The position numbers and the translations under genes are program-made. 64,000 bases of DNA from Chitinophagaceae bacterium. GTDB lineage: Bacteria; Bacteroidota; Bacteroidia; Chitinophagales; Chitinophagaceae. The notes below the pieces were generated by a model that saw only the letters and a program-made list of their open reading frames with translations, made no database searches and was not told the origin of the DNA. Each line of letters begins with the position of its first letter. Position 1 is the first letter of the stretch. Shown here one piece after another: positions 25,965 to 35,540 of the stretch. The DNA lies in contig JADJTY010000009.1 in the NCBI GenBank assembly GCA_016710935.1, positions 62,001 through 126,000 on the forward strand. Direction: 5' to 3'.

Positions 25965-27424
25965 TGCTTCTCCGGTATCCGCTTTAAAGTCTCCAGTAAA
26001 TATGGCCAGTATTTTTGTACCGAACTGATCTGCACTTTTTCATCCGGAGAATGTGCACCTCTTATATTTGGGCCAAATGATATCATTTGCATATCGGGAT
26101 AATTGGTACCCAGGATACCGCATTCCAACCCGGCATGTACTGCATTCACATGAGCTTCTGCCTTGAACATTTCTTTATACAATTCACTCATCAGTTTTAC
26201 AATGGGCGCTTCGGGCTTTGGTGCCCAGCCGGGATACGAACCACCAAAAGATGGTGTAGCGCCAGCCAGTTCAAAATTATAACAGATGGTTTTTGCAAGA
26301 TCCATTTTCTCACTGTTAACCGAACTGCGTGTTAAACAGAGAATGTTAATTTCTTCATCCTTTATCAGCACCCTGGCCAGGTTATTGGAGGTCTGTACCA
26401 ATCCATTGATGGCCGGGCTCATCCTGTAAATACCATTGGGGCATGCAGCAATCGTTCTTAAAATATTAAATTGAAATACAGCATCTAAAACAGTTTCGGG
26501 TGTAACAATGGTTTCTATACTGATGCTTAGATTCGGATCTGTACTTTGATATTCGTTTTTAATAACTTCAGCCTCCCGGTTTATGAGTGCAGTAAGATCT
26601 TCACGCTCACCTGCATGTATGGCTATTTCTGCAAACGCCTCCCTTGGAATGGCATTTCGCAATCCACCACCGTCTATTGTTTTTATCCTTGGTTCAAATT
26701 TTTCGGCAGCGCTTAATAAAACGCGGGCTATTAATTTATTGGCGTTGGCCCTACCCTTGTAAATATCCATACCGGAATGGCCACCTGTTAATCCTTTAAC
26801 TGTTATCCGAAAACCAATAGCATCAGGATCCACTTTTTCGGTTTTATAATTTCCGCCAATAGTAACATCAATACCACCGGCACAGCCAATGGTTAATTCA
26901 TCATCATCTTCTGTATCTAAATTCAATAAAATTCCGGCATCCAGTAATCCGCCTTTTAATCCCAGGGCTCCGGTCATACCGGTTTCTTCATCTATGGTAA
27001 ACAGTGCTTCCAGGGCGGGGTGTGGAATATCATTAGCTGCAAGCAACGTCATGATAGAAGCCACGCCTATCCCGTTATCTGCACCCAGTGTGGTGCCTTT
27101 TGCTTTTACCCAATCATCCTCAACAAACATAATTATACCCTGGGTTGCAAAATCAAAATCTGTATCAGCATTTTTTTGATGTACCATATCCAGGTGGCTT
27201 TGTAAACAAACAGTCTGTTTATTTTCCATACCGGGTGTTGCCGGTTTTTTAATGATCACATTACCTATATCATCTTTGGTTGTTGGCAGGTTTAGTTTAC
27301 TTCCAAAATCAATCATAAACTGTATTACCGCTTCTTCTTTTTTCGACGCCCTTGGTATTGCATTGAGTAAAGCAAAATTTTGCCACAATTCAGCCGGTTT
27401 TAGTTCTTTCAAATTTGTATGCAT
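25961..27424 (-). CDS. pepD: Aminoacyl-histidine dipeptidase (PepD type)
   Basis: 487 residues of the M20 metallopeptidase family. Zinc-site motifs visible are QSHLDMV (His, Asp), KGTTLGADNGIG (Asp), IDEETGMTGA (catalytic Glu pair) and the C-terminal HAGLECGIL and GPNIRGAHSPDE. PepD (cytosolic nonspecific dipeptidase) cleaves Xaa-His and other dipeptides. Start ATG at 27424 is supported by MHTNLKELKPAELWQNFALLN, typical of the family. Convergent with the tryptophanase gene. Confidence 0.95.
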   Translation of the reverse strand: MHTNLKELKPAELWQNFALLNAIPRASKKEEAVIQFMIDFGSKLNLPTTKDDIGNVIIKKPATPGMENKQTVCLQSHLDMVHQKNADTDFDFATQGIIMFVEDDWVKAKGTTLGADNGIGVASIMTLLAANDIPHPALEALFTIDEETGMTGALGLKGGLLDAGILLNLDTEDDDELTIGCAGGIDVTIGGNYKTEKVDPDAIGFRITVKGLTGGHSGMDIYKGRANANKLIARVLLSAAEKFEPRIKTIDGGGLRNAIPREAFAEIAIHAGEREDLTALINREAEVIKNEYQSTDPNLSISIETIVTPETVLDAVFQFNILRTIAACPNGIYRMSPAINGLVQTSNNLARVLIKDEEINILCLTRSSVNSEKMDLAKTICYNFELAGATPSFGGSYPGWAPKPEAPIVKLMSELYKEMFKAEAHVNAVHAGLECGILGTNYPDMQMISFGPNIRGAHSPDEKVQISSVQKYWPYLLETLKRIPEKH

Positions 27425-27491
27425 GTGCTTTATTGTTTAGAACTGCTAAATTAAACCAAACAGCGTGACTATCACTCAGAATTTTTCAATA

Positions 27492-27526
27492 AAAAAAACG
27501 CTTCAGTTACCTGAAACGCTTTTTTC
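27492..27526 (-). terminator. Terminator after the DUF6565-like lipoprotein gene
   Basis: On the minus strand GCGTTTCAG pairs with CTGAAGCG across a short loop with one bulge, followed by eight T. Confidence 0.7.
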
Positions 27527-27553
27527 ATAAATTATAATTCTAAAACTCTAAAC

Positions 27554-28240
27554 TTATTGCTTTGATTCTGTATTCTCTTTTACCTTGGTACCACCTCTGT
27601 GTGTAGAAGCAATAGATGCATACCTGATTTTAAGGCCGGCAATTTTTAAATTGTCAGCTGTTTTCAGATCTTTTTCAACTTCATTTTTACGGGTATCCAG
27701 CGCTTCGTAAAGCACATTGATCTCATCCCAGTCTTCCCTGGTATAATTGTTTTTGCTATCAGCAACAGCATCTACAAAGTTTTGATAAATGCTGAGGATA
27801 TTAGCACCGGTAACAAAATTAAATTGCATATCATCACCAATCTTACCTTCACCAAATAACCTGTCTCTTAAAACTTTTCTGAAGTTAGGAGAAGTACCGG
27901 CAGTGGCTGCATTCAATTTTGCAGTTGCTTCATTTTCTTTAATTGTAAATTCATACTTTGCTTTTAAAGCCGCGTATCTTGCTTTACTAGCCTCAGCAGC
28001 AGCTTTTTCTTCTGCTGTAAGTGCAGCCAGATTTTTTTCAGCCCTTAGGGCCCTTTCCTGGTAGCCATTATCAATAGCAGTCCAGTTTTCAACAGTATAC
28101 ACAGGTGTAGCATTTTCAACTGAATCTACATACATGTTCAGCATTTCTGCATCCTGCTTTGCTTCTTTGTTTTCGTTATTACATGCCGTAAACCCAACAG
28201 ATAAGATGGCGGCTGCAATCAATAATTTTGTCTTTGTCAT
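27554..28240 (-). CDS. Helical lipoprotein, DUF6565-like
   Basis: 228 residues: lipoprotein signal (MTKTKLLIAAAILSVGFTAC) then a mostly helical, Ala/Lys/Glu-rich periplasmic body with WTAIDNGYQERALRAEKN and WDEINVLYEALDTRKNEVE. It resembles stress-linked helical lipoproteins of Bacteroidetes; the DUF6565 label is from memory and tentative. Its promoter has the shared two-site motif at 28346-28411, with a leader of about 100 bases, so it belongs to the same regulon as the CsbD, AraC-type, HPt and 42371 genes. Confidence 0.75.
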   Translation of the reverse strand: MTKTKLLIAAAILSVGFTACNNENKEAKQDAEMLNMYVDSVENATPVYTVENWTAIDNGYQERALRAEKNLAALTAEEKAAAEASKARYAALKAKYEFTIKENEATAKLNAATAGTSPNFRKVLRDRLFGEGKIGDDMQFNFVTGANILSIYQNFVDAVADSKNNYTREDWDEINVLYEALDTRKNEVEKDLKTADNLKIAGLKIRYASIASTHRGGTKVKENTESKQ

Positions 28241-28345
28241 TTTTGTTTTTTTATTTAACCCGGTAAGGCAACATCCATGCCACGATGCCTGCAGGTAATT
28301 GTTATAAGTAGTTTTGTAATTGCATGTTTAAATAATTTCTACATG

Positions 28346-28411
28346 CAAAAGTATTTTGTATCGGGGGTTGAAGCATTACACTTTTCAAAGCAATTGTTAC
28401 ATCATTCACAC
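28346..28411 (-). promoter_or_regulatory. Shared two-site promoter motif (copy E)
   Basis: On the minus strand GTGTGAAT (from 28411), 20 bases, then AAGTGTAAT (28383-28375), 24 bases, then TTTTG (28350-28346), the -7 type element. Same spacing as four other promoters in the window. Drives 27554-28240. Confidence 0.75.
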
Positions 28412-28460
28412 ATTCATGTAGTTAACCCTTTAATAGTTTTACCTTGTTCAAAATATAATT

Positions 28461-28655
28461 ATGGAAAAGCGGATACTGGGTATTATTTTATCACTGCTGG
28501 GCATTGCAGGCCTTATTTATGCAGGCGTACATTTTATGAATGGCGGAGAAGGCACCAGAAATATAAAAGCCATTATTTTTAGCGGCGTACTGGGTGGTAT
28601 TTTCTTTTTTGCAGGCATTGGTTTGATAAGAAATACAAAGGACAAGGCAACCTGA
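28461..28655 (+). CDS. Small two-helix membrane protein
   Basis: 64 residues with two hydrophobic helices (about 5-25 and 36-55), a Gly-rich turn between (NGGEGTRNIK) and a charged tail. No recognised function. It reads away from the lipoprotein gene and uses its own promoter. Size and pattern suggest an inner-membrane protein of the small stress type. Confidence 0.7.
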   Translation: MEKRILGIILSLLGIAGLIYAGVHFMNGGEGTRNIKAIIFSGVLGGIFFFAGIGLIRNTKDKAT

Positions 28656-28842
28656 TAGAAATCCCCTTTTTATAACTGCCCATCTGACCTGATTACCTTG
28701 ATTGGATTTACAAACATTTACCAGCTTTATTCGGTACCTTGTTGTGATTTCACCTATACTTATTTACTCCTTCCGGATAGGCTCATGATATTGATAGCCG
28801 CTACCTGACCGCTTTTTATTTAATAAGAAAATGCTGGCCGAT

Positions 28843-28907
28843 GTGTGAATTGTGCAAGTTTTTATAATAGTTGTGTAATAATTGTGCTTTAAAGCATGTG
28901 AACTTTG
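28843..28907 (+). promoter_or_regulatory. Shared two-site promoter motif (copy A)
   Basis: GTGTGAAT (28843), 20 bases, TTGTGTAAT (28871), 23 bases, CTTTG (28903). It lies just before the AraC-type gene, so that gene may control itself. Confidence 0.78.
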
Positions 28908-28927
28908 TAAATAAACTATAAAACCCA

Positions 28928-29512
28928 TTGAAATTACATATTAAATATATGGTGAGCAACCGCTGTAAGATGGCGGTTAAAGAAGAGCTTAAAAAACTGG
29001 GGCTTCACTTTATTGTTGTAGAATTGGGCGAAGTGGAAATCATGGAGAAAATATCTGCTGACCAGCGGGTGCTTTTGCAGGAAGGCTTACTCAACTCCGG
29101 GCTTGAATTAATGGACGACCGCCGTTCGGTGCTTATTGAAAGAATAAAAAATGTGATCATCGAAATGGTTCATCACTCTGATGAAGAGATCAGGGTGAAT
29201 TTTTCGCATTACTTAAGTGAAAAACTAAACCATGATTATACTTACCTGGCCAATTTATTTTCGGAAGTACAGGGCACCACCATCGAACAATTCATCATTG
29301 CCCATAAAATAGAGCGCATTAAAGAACTGATCATTTACGGTGAACACAACATTACAGAAATTGCCTGGAAGATGAATTACAGCAGTGTGGCCCATTTAAG
29401 CAACCAGTTTAAAAAAATGACCGGCCTTACCCCTACCCACTTTAAAAAGTTAAAAGATAAAAGAAGAAGCCCTATAGAAGAGATCGGGAACCCGGATCCG
29501 CAAATCAGTTAA
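28928..29512 (+). CDS. AraC-family regulator with non-canonical N-terminus
   Basis: 194 residues. I use the TTG at 28928 because the N-terminal MKLHIKYMVSNRCKMAVKEELKKLGL is typical of this group in Bacteroidetes; the next ATG (28949) would remove conserved residues. The N-terminal 80 residues resemble a ferredoxin-like or HMA-like fold with the heavy-metal site reduced to one Cys. The C-terminal part is the AraC double helix-turn-helix (SYVAHLSNQFKKMTGLTPTHFKK pattern, with NITEIAWKMNYSS before it). It stands just ahead of the hybrid kinase gene, and its promoter has the shared motif. Confidence 0.88.
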   Translation: MKLHIKYMVSNRCKMAVKEELKKLGLHFIVVELGEVEIMEKISADQRVLLQEGLLNSGLELMDDRRSVLIERIKNVIIEMVHHSDEEIRVNFSHYLSEKLNHDYTYLANLFSEVQGTTIEQFIIAHKIERIKELIIYGEHNITEIAWKMNYSSVAHLSNQFKKMTGLTPTHFKKLKDKRRSPIEEIGNPDPQIS

Positions 29513-29531
29513 ACCAGTTTTAACAAAGGCC

Positions 29532-32500
29532 ATGAAATATATATCAGAAAAAAAAATAACCCTGTTTTACTATTTAGCTGCCTCCCTTTTACTGGCTGTG
29601 CTGGTACTTTTTTATGTTAACAGCCAAAAGGTGAAATCTACCAGTTTACTGGCAGAACATACACAACAGGTGCTCACCAGAAGCGCTGACGTATTGTTAG
29701 ACGCGCTTAATATTGAAACGGGTGTAAGGGGATATTTATTGACAGCAAATGCAGATTTTTTAGGCTATTATAATAATTCTATAACTAAGATCAGCAACAA
29801 CCTCACTTTTCTTAAAGCGCTTACTAATGATAATATAAGGCAAACTATCCGTATAGATTCTTTGAAAATTTTGATAGATGCCCGTTTACTGTTGGCAGAT
29901 AAAATAATTGAAACGAGGAAAACCAATGAATTAAACAAAATTGCAGTAATACCCCTTCTTGAGGAAGGAAAAGCCATAAGCGATAAAATCAGGCAAATGA
30001 TTACAATTATTAACCTGGAAGAAACTGAATTACTGGAGCAAAACAAAATTAAAAATGAGACCGTAAACAGAAATACAAATTTAATATTTTTATTGCAGTT
30101 GTTATTAATAGCGGGCATTTTTACACTTTTAATTATCATCAGAAAAGAACAAAAAAAGAGGAATACTGATTTAGAAAATATATCAGCAACTCAAAAATCT
30201 GCTTCACAATATGCACGAAGTTTAATTGAAGCCAGTTTAGATCCATTGGTTACCATCAGTGCCGAAGGAAAAATAACAGATGTGAACGAAGCTTCGGTAA
30301 TTGTTACGGGCATACTGCGCGAAAAACTTATTGGCACCGATTTTACCAATTATTTTACCGACCCTGTAAAAGCCAGGAAGGGTTATCAGCAGGTTTTTGA
30401 AAATGGTTTTGTATCAGACTATCCACTTACTATTAAAAGCAAAAACGGTAAATTAACCGATGTATTATACAATGCATCTCTTTATAAAAACAGCCATGGT
30501 GTAGTATTGGGTGTATTTGCTGCCGCAAGAGATGTAACTGAACAGAAATGGGTACAGGATTTACGGATAGCAAATAAAGAACTGGCTTTTCAAAATGATG
30601 AAAAAGAAAAAAGGGCTGCAGAACTGGCTATTGCCAACAAAGAACTGGCCTTTCAAAACATAGTAAAAGAAAACAGAGCTGCAGAGCTGGTTATCGCCAA
30701 TAAAGAAATGGCCTTTCAAAACGAAGAAAAGGAAAAAAGGGCCGCCGAGCTGGCAATTGCCAATAAAGAACTGGCATTTCAAAACAAAGAAAAAGAAAAG
30801 AAAGCAGGTGAATTGATCATTGCAGATAAAGAACTGGAATATCAGAACAAAGAAAAAGAAAAACAGCTTATCGTAAATAAAGAACTGGAAGCATTCAGTT
30901 ATTCAGCAAAATTAGCCAGTCAATACTCACTCAGTCTGATCGAAGCCAGCCGTGATCCCTTATTTACCATTAGCCCGGCCGGAAAAATAACTGATCTGAA
31001 CAATGCGTCTGTTAAAGTAACGGGGCTGGAACGTGAGCAACTGATAGGATCTGATTTTTTTGATTATTTCACAGATCCGGATGCTGCACGTAAAGGTTAT
31101 GAAGAAGTGTTTTCAAAAGGATTTGTAACAGATTACCCGTTAACGATAAAAGATGGCGAACTTACCGATGTATTATTTAACGGATCGGTTTATAAAGATG
31201 ATAAAGGAAACGAGATTGGTGCAGTGATGGTAGCCAGGGACATAACTGTTCAAAAAAGAATATCAAAAGAATTAAATGAAGCCATTATTTTCGCTGAACT
31301 GGCCACAGGCCTTGCTGAGGACGCGAAAATTAAAGCAGAAACTGCAACCAAAGTTGCAGAAGATGCAGTAAAAGCAAAGCAGCAGTTTCTGAGTAACATG
31401 AGCCACGAGATACGTACTCCCATGAATGCCATCATTGGCTTTACCAAAGTGGTATTGAAAACCGAACTAAATGTAAAGCAACGGGAGTATTTAAATGCCA
31501 TAAAACAAAGTGGCAACTCCCTGATCGTACTGATTAATGATATACTCGACCTTGCAAAAGTAGATGCAGGTAAAATGACATTTGAAAAGATTCCGTTTAA
31601 ACTGGAGTCCTCGATCTCTTCTATGATCCATTTGTTTGAAACAAAGATTGAAGAAAAGAATTTAAAACTGGTTAAAGAATTTGATCCCAAAATACCCCCT
31701 GTTTTATTAGGCGACCCGGTAAGGCTGCACCAGATCATTTTAAACCTTTTAAGCAATGCTGTAAAATTTACCAATAAAGGAAATATTTCCATCACCATTC
31801 GCCTACTGGAAGAGGATGATGAGCAGGTAAAAATTGAATTTGCTGTATCAGATACCGGTATAGGGATCTCTGAAGCTAAAATTGAAAAGATATTTGAAAA
31901 CTTTCAACAGGCATCCAGCGGTACTGCCCGGTTGTATGGCGGTACCGGTTTGGGGCTTGCTATTGCTAAACAATTGGTAGAGGCACAGCATGGAACTATT
32001 GACGTGGAAAGCACCCTTGACCTGGGCTCTACATTCCGGTTTATCTTAAGCTTCAAAAAAACAAATGAATCAGCAGAATCTGATACTGAATTAATTGACC
32101 TGGATACAGAACTAAAACACATAAAAATACTGGTAGTGGAAGATATGGCACTGAACCAGTTGTTGATGAAAACACTGCTGGATGATTTTGGATTTGAACG
32201 GGACATTGCAGCAAATGGCAGAATAGCCATTGAAAAAATGAAAGAGAAAGATTATGATATTATTTTGATGGACCTGCAAATGCCTGAAATGAACGGTTTT
32301 GAAGCTACCGAATATATACGCAACATCATGAAATCAACTATTCCCATTATAGCTTTAACTGCAGATGTAACTACTGTTGACCTGGCAAAATGCAAAGCAG
32401 TAGGCATGAATGATTATATAGCAAAACCGGTTGATGAAAGGGTATTGTACAGTAAAATTATCGGGCTGGTAAAAAAACCGATTCCAAAAATATATAACCT

Positions 32501-32897
32501 GGCTAAAGTAAATGAAAACCTCAATACTACAACTTTAAAATGTACCGACCTGGCCTATTTGATCGGCATTACAAAAAACGACCCCGCTTTAATGATGGAA
32601 ATGATAAGTATTTACCTGCAACAGACTCCTATACTTGTAGAAACCCTGAAACAGGGCCTGCTGGAAAAAGACTGGGATACCATGCATGCAGCTGCACATA
32701 AAATGGTGCCTTCATTTGCCATCATGGGTATAAGCCCCGATTTTGAAGTAATTGCAAAAAAAGTGCAGGCTTATGCCGGTGCCATATCAAAACACAATGG
32801 TATAGACGGGCTGGTGCAGCAGCTTGAAAACATTTGTGTGCAGTCATGCATTGAATTAGAAGAAGAATACAGTACACTAAAATATACCAACTCATGA
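29532..32897 (+). CDS. Hybrid sensor histidine kinase with receiver and HPt domains
   Basis: 1,121 residues. Order: membrane helix (about 13-27), CHASE3 sensor domain, second helix (about 185-202), PAS, a coiled-coil made of five 21-residue repeats (about 346-450), a second PAS, HisKA with phospho-His at 625 (NMSHEIRTPMNAIIGF), HATPase (GTGLGLAI), receiver with Asp at 914 (ILMDLQMPEMNG), and a C-terminal HPt with His at 1056 (AAAHKM). The two PAS domains are alike (both have SLDPL/SRDPL ... TDYPLTI) and look like a duplication. It overlaps the next response-regulator gene by four bases and follows the AraC gene by 19, so the three are one transcript. Confidence 0.95.
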   Translation: MKYISEKKITLFYYLAASLLLAVLVLFYVNSQKVKSTSLLAEHTQQVLTRSADVLLDALNIETGVRGYLLTANADFLGYYNNSITKISNNLTFLKALTNDNIRQTIRIDSLKILIDARLLLADKIIETRKTNELNKIAVIPLLEEGKAISDKIRQMITIINLEETELLEQNKIKNETVNRNTNLIFLLQLLLIAGIFTLLIIIRKEQKKRNTDLENISATQKSASQYARSLIEASLDPLVTISAEGKITDVNEASVIVTGILREKLIGTDFTNYFTDPVKARKGYQQVFENGFVSDYPLTIKSKNGKLTDVLYNASLYKNSHGVVLGVFAAARDVTEQKWVQDLRIANKELAFQNDEKEKRAAELAIANKELAFQNIVKENRAAELVIANKEMAFQNEEKEKRAAELAIANKELAFQNKEKEKKAGELIIADKELEYQNKEKEKQLIVNKELEAFSYSAKLASQYSLSLIEASRDPLFTISPAGKITDLNNASVKVTGLEREQLIGSDFFDYFTDPDAARKGYEEVFSKGFVTDYPLTIKDGELTDVLFNGSVYKDDKGNEIGAVMVARDITVQKRISKELNEAIIFAELATGLAEDAKIKAETATKVAEDAVKAKQQFLSNMSHEIRTPMNAIIGFTKVVLKTELNVKQREYLNAIKQSGNSLIVLINDILDLAKVDAGKMTFEKIPFKLESSISSMIHLFETKIEEKNLKLVKEFDPKIPPVLLGDPVRLHQIILNLLSNAVKFTNKGNISITIRLLEEDDEQVKIEFAVSDTGIGISEAKIEKIFENFQQASSGTARLYGGTGLGLAIAKQLVEAQHGTIDVESTLDLGSTFRFILSFKKTNESAESDTELIDLDTELKHIKILVVEDMALNQLLMKTLLDDFGFERDIAANGRIAIEKMKEKDYDIILMDLQMPEMNGFEATEYIRNIMKSTIPIIALTADVTTVDLAKCKAVGMNDYIAKPVDERVLYSKIIGLVKKPIPKIYNLAKVNENLNTTTLKCTDLAYLIGITKNDPALMMEMISIYLQQTPILVETLKQGLLEKDWDTMHAAAHKMVPSFAIMGISPDFEVIAKKVQAYAGAISKHNGIDGLVQQLENICVQSCIELEEEYSTLKYTNS
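30567..30881 (+). repeat. Five 63-bp in-frame repeats encoding a coiled coil
   Basis: Units start at 30567, 30630, 30693, 30756 and 30819. Each encodes 21 residues (consensus IANKELAFQNEEKEKRAAELA), three heptads. The repeat number sets the length of a rigid coil between the two PAS domains and could vary among strains. Confidence 0.9.
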
Positions 32898-33304
32898 AGA
32901 ACGGAAATAAGATCAGGCTTTTTTTGGTTGATGATGATGCCTTGTTTTTAAAATCGCTGGAAATAGAATTTTTGCAGCATGCTGATTTTACCATTGAAAC
33001 ATTTGCAACCGGGGAACTCTGTTTACAGCACATGTCTAACAGCCCTGATGTGATCATTTTAGATTACCACCTGGACGGTATTGACAAACAAGCAATGAAC
33101 GGTTTGCAAACCCTGGATAAAATAAAAAGCTACAATTCAGACATCCCCGTTGTAATGCTTTCATCACAGGACAGTATTGACATAGCTGTAAACTGTATGC
33201 ATCACCGGGCATTTGATTATGTGGTAAAAAGTGAAACCTCATTTTTGCGCCTGCAGAAAATAATCACAACTATTTTCAGTTATAAAAAATGGAAAAAGAG
33301 TTAA
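32894..33304 (+). CDS. Single-domain response regulator
   Basis: 136 residues: a receiver domain only, with FLVDDDALFL, the acceptor Asp in VIILDYHLDG, VVMLSSQDS and the conserved Lys in FDYVVKSE. No output domain. Starts inside the last codons of the hybrid kinase (four-base overlap). It probably works in a phosphorelay with the kinase and the downstream HPt protein. Confidence 0.92.
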   Translation: MKNGNKIRLFLVDDDALFLKSLEIEFLQHADFTIETFATGELCLQHMSNSPDVIILDYHLDGIDKQAMNGLQTLDKIKSYNSDIPVVMLSSQDSIDIAVNCMHHRAFDYVVKSETSFLRLQKIITTIFSYKKWKKS

Positions 33305-33397
33305 ACTGGTACATGGAAAGGATGTGATTGTTTTTGGGTCTTCCCCAATAAATACCTCCGCCCATTATAAAAACAGATTGTGACTACAGAATTAAAA

Positions 33398-33463
33398 CTG
33401 TGAATTATACAAGTTTTAACGAATGTTATGTAATAGCTGTTTGCAATTAGCTGTGCAACTTTG
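33398..33463 (+). promoter_or_regulatory. Shared two-site promoter motif (copy B)
   Basis: CTGTGAAT (33398), 20 bases, TTATGTAAT (33426), 24 bases, CTTTG (33459). It overlaps the 5' part of an open frame beginning at 33423, which shows that the real HPt start is downstream at 33489. Confidence 0.75.
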
Positions 33464-33488
33464 TATATCAAAACAAAACCTATCAGCC

Positions 33489-33884
33489 ATGCCGGTTTCT
33501 GTAACAAATAAATCAAGCACAAACTACGAATTGCCACGTACTGCAGCACCCGTTAAAGTATGCAACCTGAAATACCAGAACAGCATAACAAGGGGTAATA
33601 AAGCAACTGCCGATAATTTGGTAAAAATCTTCTTTACAGAAATAAATGAAGAACTGGCACATCTGCAGATTGCAATTGAAGAATCAAACTATCACGCCAT
33701 CAGTAATATTGCCCATAAAATGAAATCGGCTTTTGCCATTCTTGGTATTACCGAACTAACTGCTGTAATAAATGAAATGGAACATCTCAGTACCATGTCT
33801 TCATCTATCGAAATTATTAACCAGCTTACACAGCAGATTCATTTTCGTTTTACCCAGGCAAAGGTTGAAATGAAGTATTACTGA
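33489..33884 (+). CDS. HPt phosphotransfer protein
   Basis: 131 residues from the ATG at 33489 (MPVSVTNKSS). A single HPt four-helix domain with the phospho-His motif ISNIAHKMKSAFAILG. Similar to the HPt domain at the end of the hybrid kinase (AAAHKMVPSFAIMGI), so it may have arisen from it or compete with it. Own promoter of the shared type. Likely links the kinase to further regulators. Confidence 0.85.
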   Translation: MPVSVTNKSSTNYELPRTAAPVKVCNLKYQNSITRGNKATADNLVKIFFTEINEELAHLQIAIEESNYHAISNIAHKMKSAFAILGITELTAVINEMEHLSTMSSSIEIINQLTQQIHFRFTQAKVEMKYY

Positions 33885-33972
33885 TCATAGCATTACTAAA
33901 TCACATTAATGTTAAAAGATCACTTCTTGCCAATACAAAGTGATTTAATAAAATACTAAACATTATATAACC

Positions 33973-34731
33973 TTGTTAATATCTCTAAAAAATATTTTCG
34001 TTAATGCAGGTCATGTTACCTTATTTACCGGCAGGTTCTTCAAAGAAGTACTAAGGCCTCCTTTTGAAATAAAAGAATTTCTCAGGCAATGTTATATTAT
34101 CGGCTATAAATCTTTACCACTGGTTGCTATCACCGGTTTCATTATGGGGCTTGTACTAACATTGCAGTCTCGCCCTACCCTTGCGGAGTTTGGTGCAGAA
34201 TCGTGGTTACCGGGTATGGTTGCATTATCCTTAATAAGAGAAATAGCACCGGTTATCACTGCATTGATCTGTGCAGGAAAAATTGCTTCGGGCATTGGTG
34301 CCGAACTGGGTTCTATGAAAGTTACCGAACAGATCGATGCCATGGAAGTATCAGCCATCAACCCATATAAATACCTGGTTGTTACCAGGGTACTTGCCAC
34401 AACATTAATGATACCGGTACTGGTTGTATTTGCAGATGCTATCGGTATTTATGGTGGGTATGTTGGCGTAAATATCCACAGCGATTTAAACATGTTTCGT
34501 TACTTCCAGCAGGTGTTGGATTCGCTTGATTTTTTGGACATTATACCTGCAACCATTAAAACTTTTTTCTTTGGATTTTTTATTGGTTTAATTGGCTGCT
34601 ACAAAGGATTCACTGCTGCCAATGGAACAGAAAGCGTTGGTAAGGCAGCTAATGAGGCTGTAGTAGCAGCATCGCTTACCATTTTTATTATTGATATGCT
34701 GGCCGTACAGATAACGGATCTTTTTTTCTAA
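33973..34731 (+). CDS. mlaE: MlaE-type lipid ABC transporter permease
   Basis: 252 residues with five to six membrane segments and MlaE signatures GFIMGLVLTLQSRPTLAEFG, EIAPVITALICAGKIASGIGAELGSMKVTEQIDAMEV. The start is a TTG at 33973; no nearer ATG precedes the conserved N-terminal part. First of three genes for a retrograde or anterograde phospholipid transport system (Mla), in one transcript with MlaF and MlaD. Confidence 0.92.
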   Translation: MLISLKNIFVNAGHVTLFTGRFFKEVLRPPFEIKEFLRQCYIIGYKSLPLVAITGFIMGLVLTLQSRPTLAEFGAESWLPGMVALSLIREIAPVITALICAGKIASGIGAELGSMKVTEQIDAMEVSAINPYKYLVVTRVLATTLMIPVLVVFADAIGIYGGYVGVNIHSDLNMFRYFQQVLDSLDFLDIIPATIKTFFFGFFIGLIGCYKGFTAANGTESVGKAANEAVVAASLTIFIIDMLAVQITDLFF

Positions 34732-34739
34732 ATAAACTC

Positions 34740-35519
34740 ATGATAAACGAAGCAACAAATATAAAAGAACCGATAGCCGTTGATACAACAGTACCCGTCA
34801 TTACGATTAAAGGATTGTATAAATCATTTGGTAAAGACAATGCTGTATTAAATGGTGTTGATCTTACTGTACGCAAAGGAGAGAACCTGGTGGTATTGGG
34901 TAAGTCGGGTTCGGGCAAATCAATCTTGATAAAATGCCTGGTTGGTTTGGTTACAGCAGATACAGGTGAAATAAAAGTATTTGGCACCGATATTAATACA
35001 CTGGATAATAACGAGCTGAATGCAATAAGGGTAAGGATCGGTTTTCTTTTTCAAAACTCGGCATTGTATGATTCTATGACGGTAAGAGAAAATCTTGCAT
35101 TCCCCTTAAAAAGGCATTCCAAAAAATTATCTGCTGAAGAGGTGGAGGCTGCCGTTATAGAAGCTTTGGACAATGTGGGCCTGCCTGATGCTGTTGATAA
35201 AATGCCGGCAGAATTATCGGGAGGTATGCGCAAGCGCATCGGGCTTGCCCGTACGCTTATTTTAAAACCGGAGATCATTTTATATGATGAGCCAACAACG
35301 GGGCTGGATACCATTACCTCCCGGGAGATCAGCGAACTGATACTGGCCATTCAGAAAAAAAATAAAACTACTTCCATCATCATTACACATGATATGGCCT
35401 GTGCTAAATTAACGGGCGACAGGCTGGTGATTTTAAAAGATGGCGTAATTGATGCAGAAGGAAATTACGAAGCATTGGAAAAAAGTGACGACGAATGGGT
35501 GCGTTCGTTTTTTATTTGA
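34740..35519 (+). CDS. mlaF: MlaF-type ABC transporter ATPase
   Basis: 259 residues: Walker A LGKSGSGKSI, the Q-loop FLFQNSALYDSMTV, signature ELSGGMRKRIGLART and Walker B IILYDEPTTGLD. The Mla-type signature LSGGMRKR separates it from generic importers. Eight bases after mlaE. Confidence 0.93.
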   Translation: MINEATNIKEPIAVDTTVPVITIKGLYKSFGKDNAVLNGVDLTVRKGENLVVLGKSGSGKSILIKCLVGLVTADTGEIKVFGTDINTLDNNELNAIRVRIGFLFQNSALYDSMTVRENLAFPLKRHSKKLSAEEVEAAVIEALDNVGLPDAVDKMPAELSGGMRKRIGLARTLILKPEIILYDEPTTGLDTITSREISELILAIQKKNKTTSIIITHDMACAKLTGDRLVILKDGVIDAEGNYEALEKSDDEWVRSFFI

Positions 35520-35540
35520 TCATTTGATAAATATTAATTT

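Noticed and set aside
33423..33488. Upstream start for the HPt gene
   Set aside because: It overlaps the promoter motif, and the added residues have no counterpart in HPt proteins.
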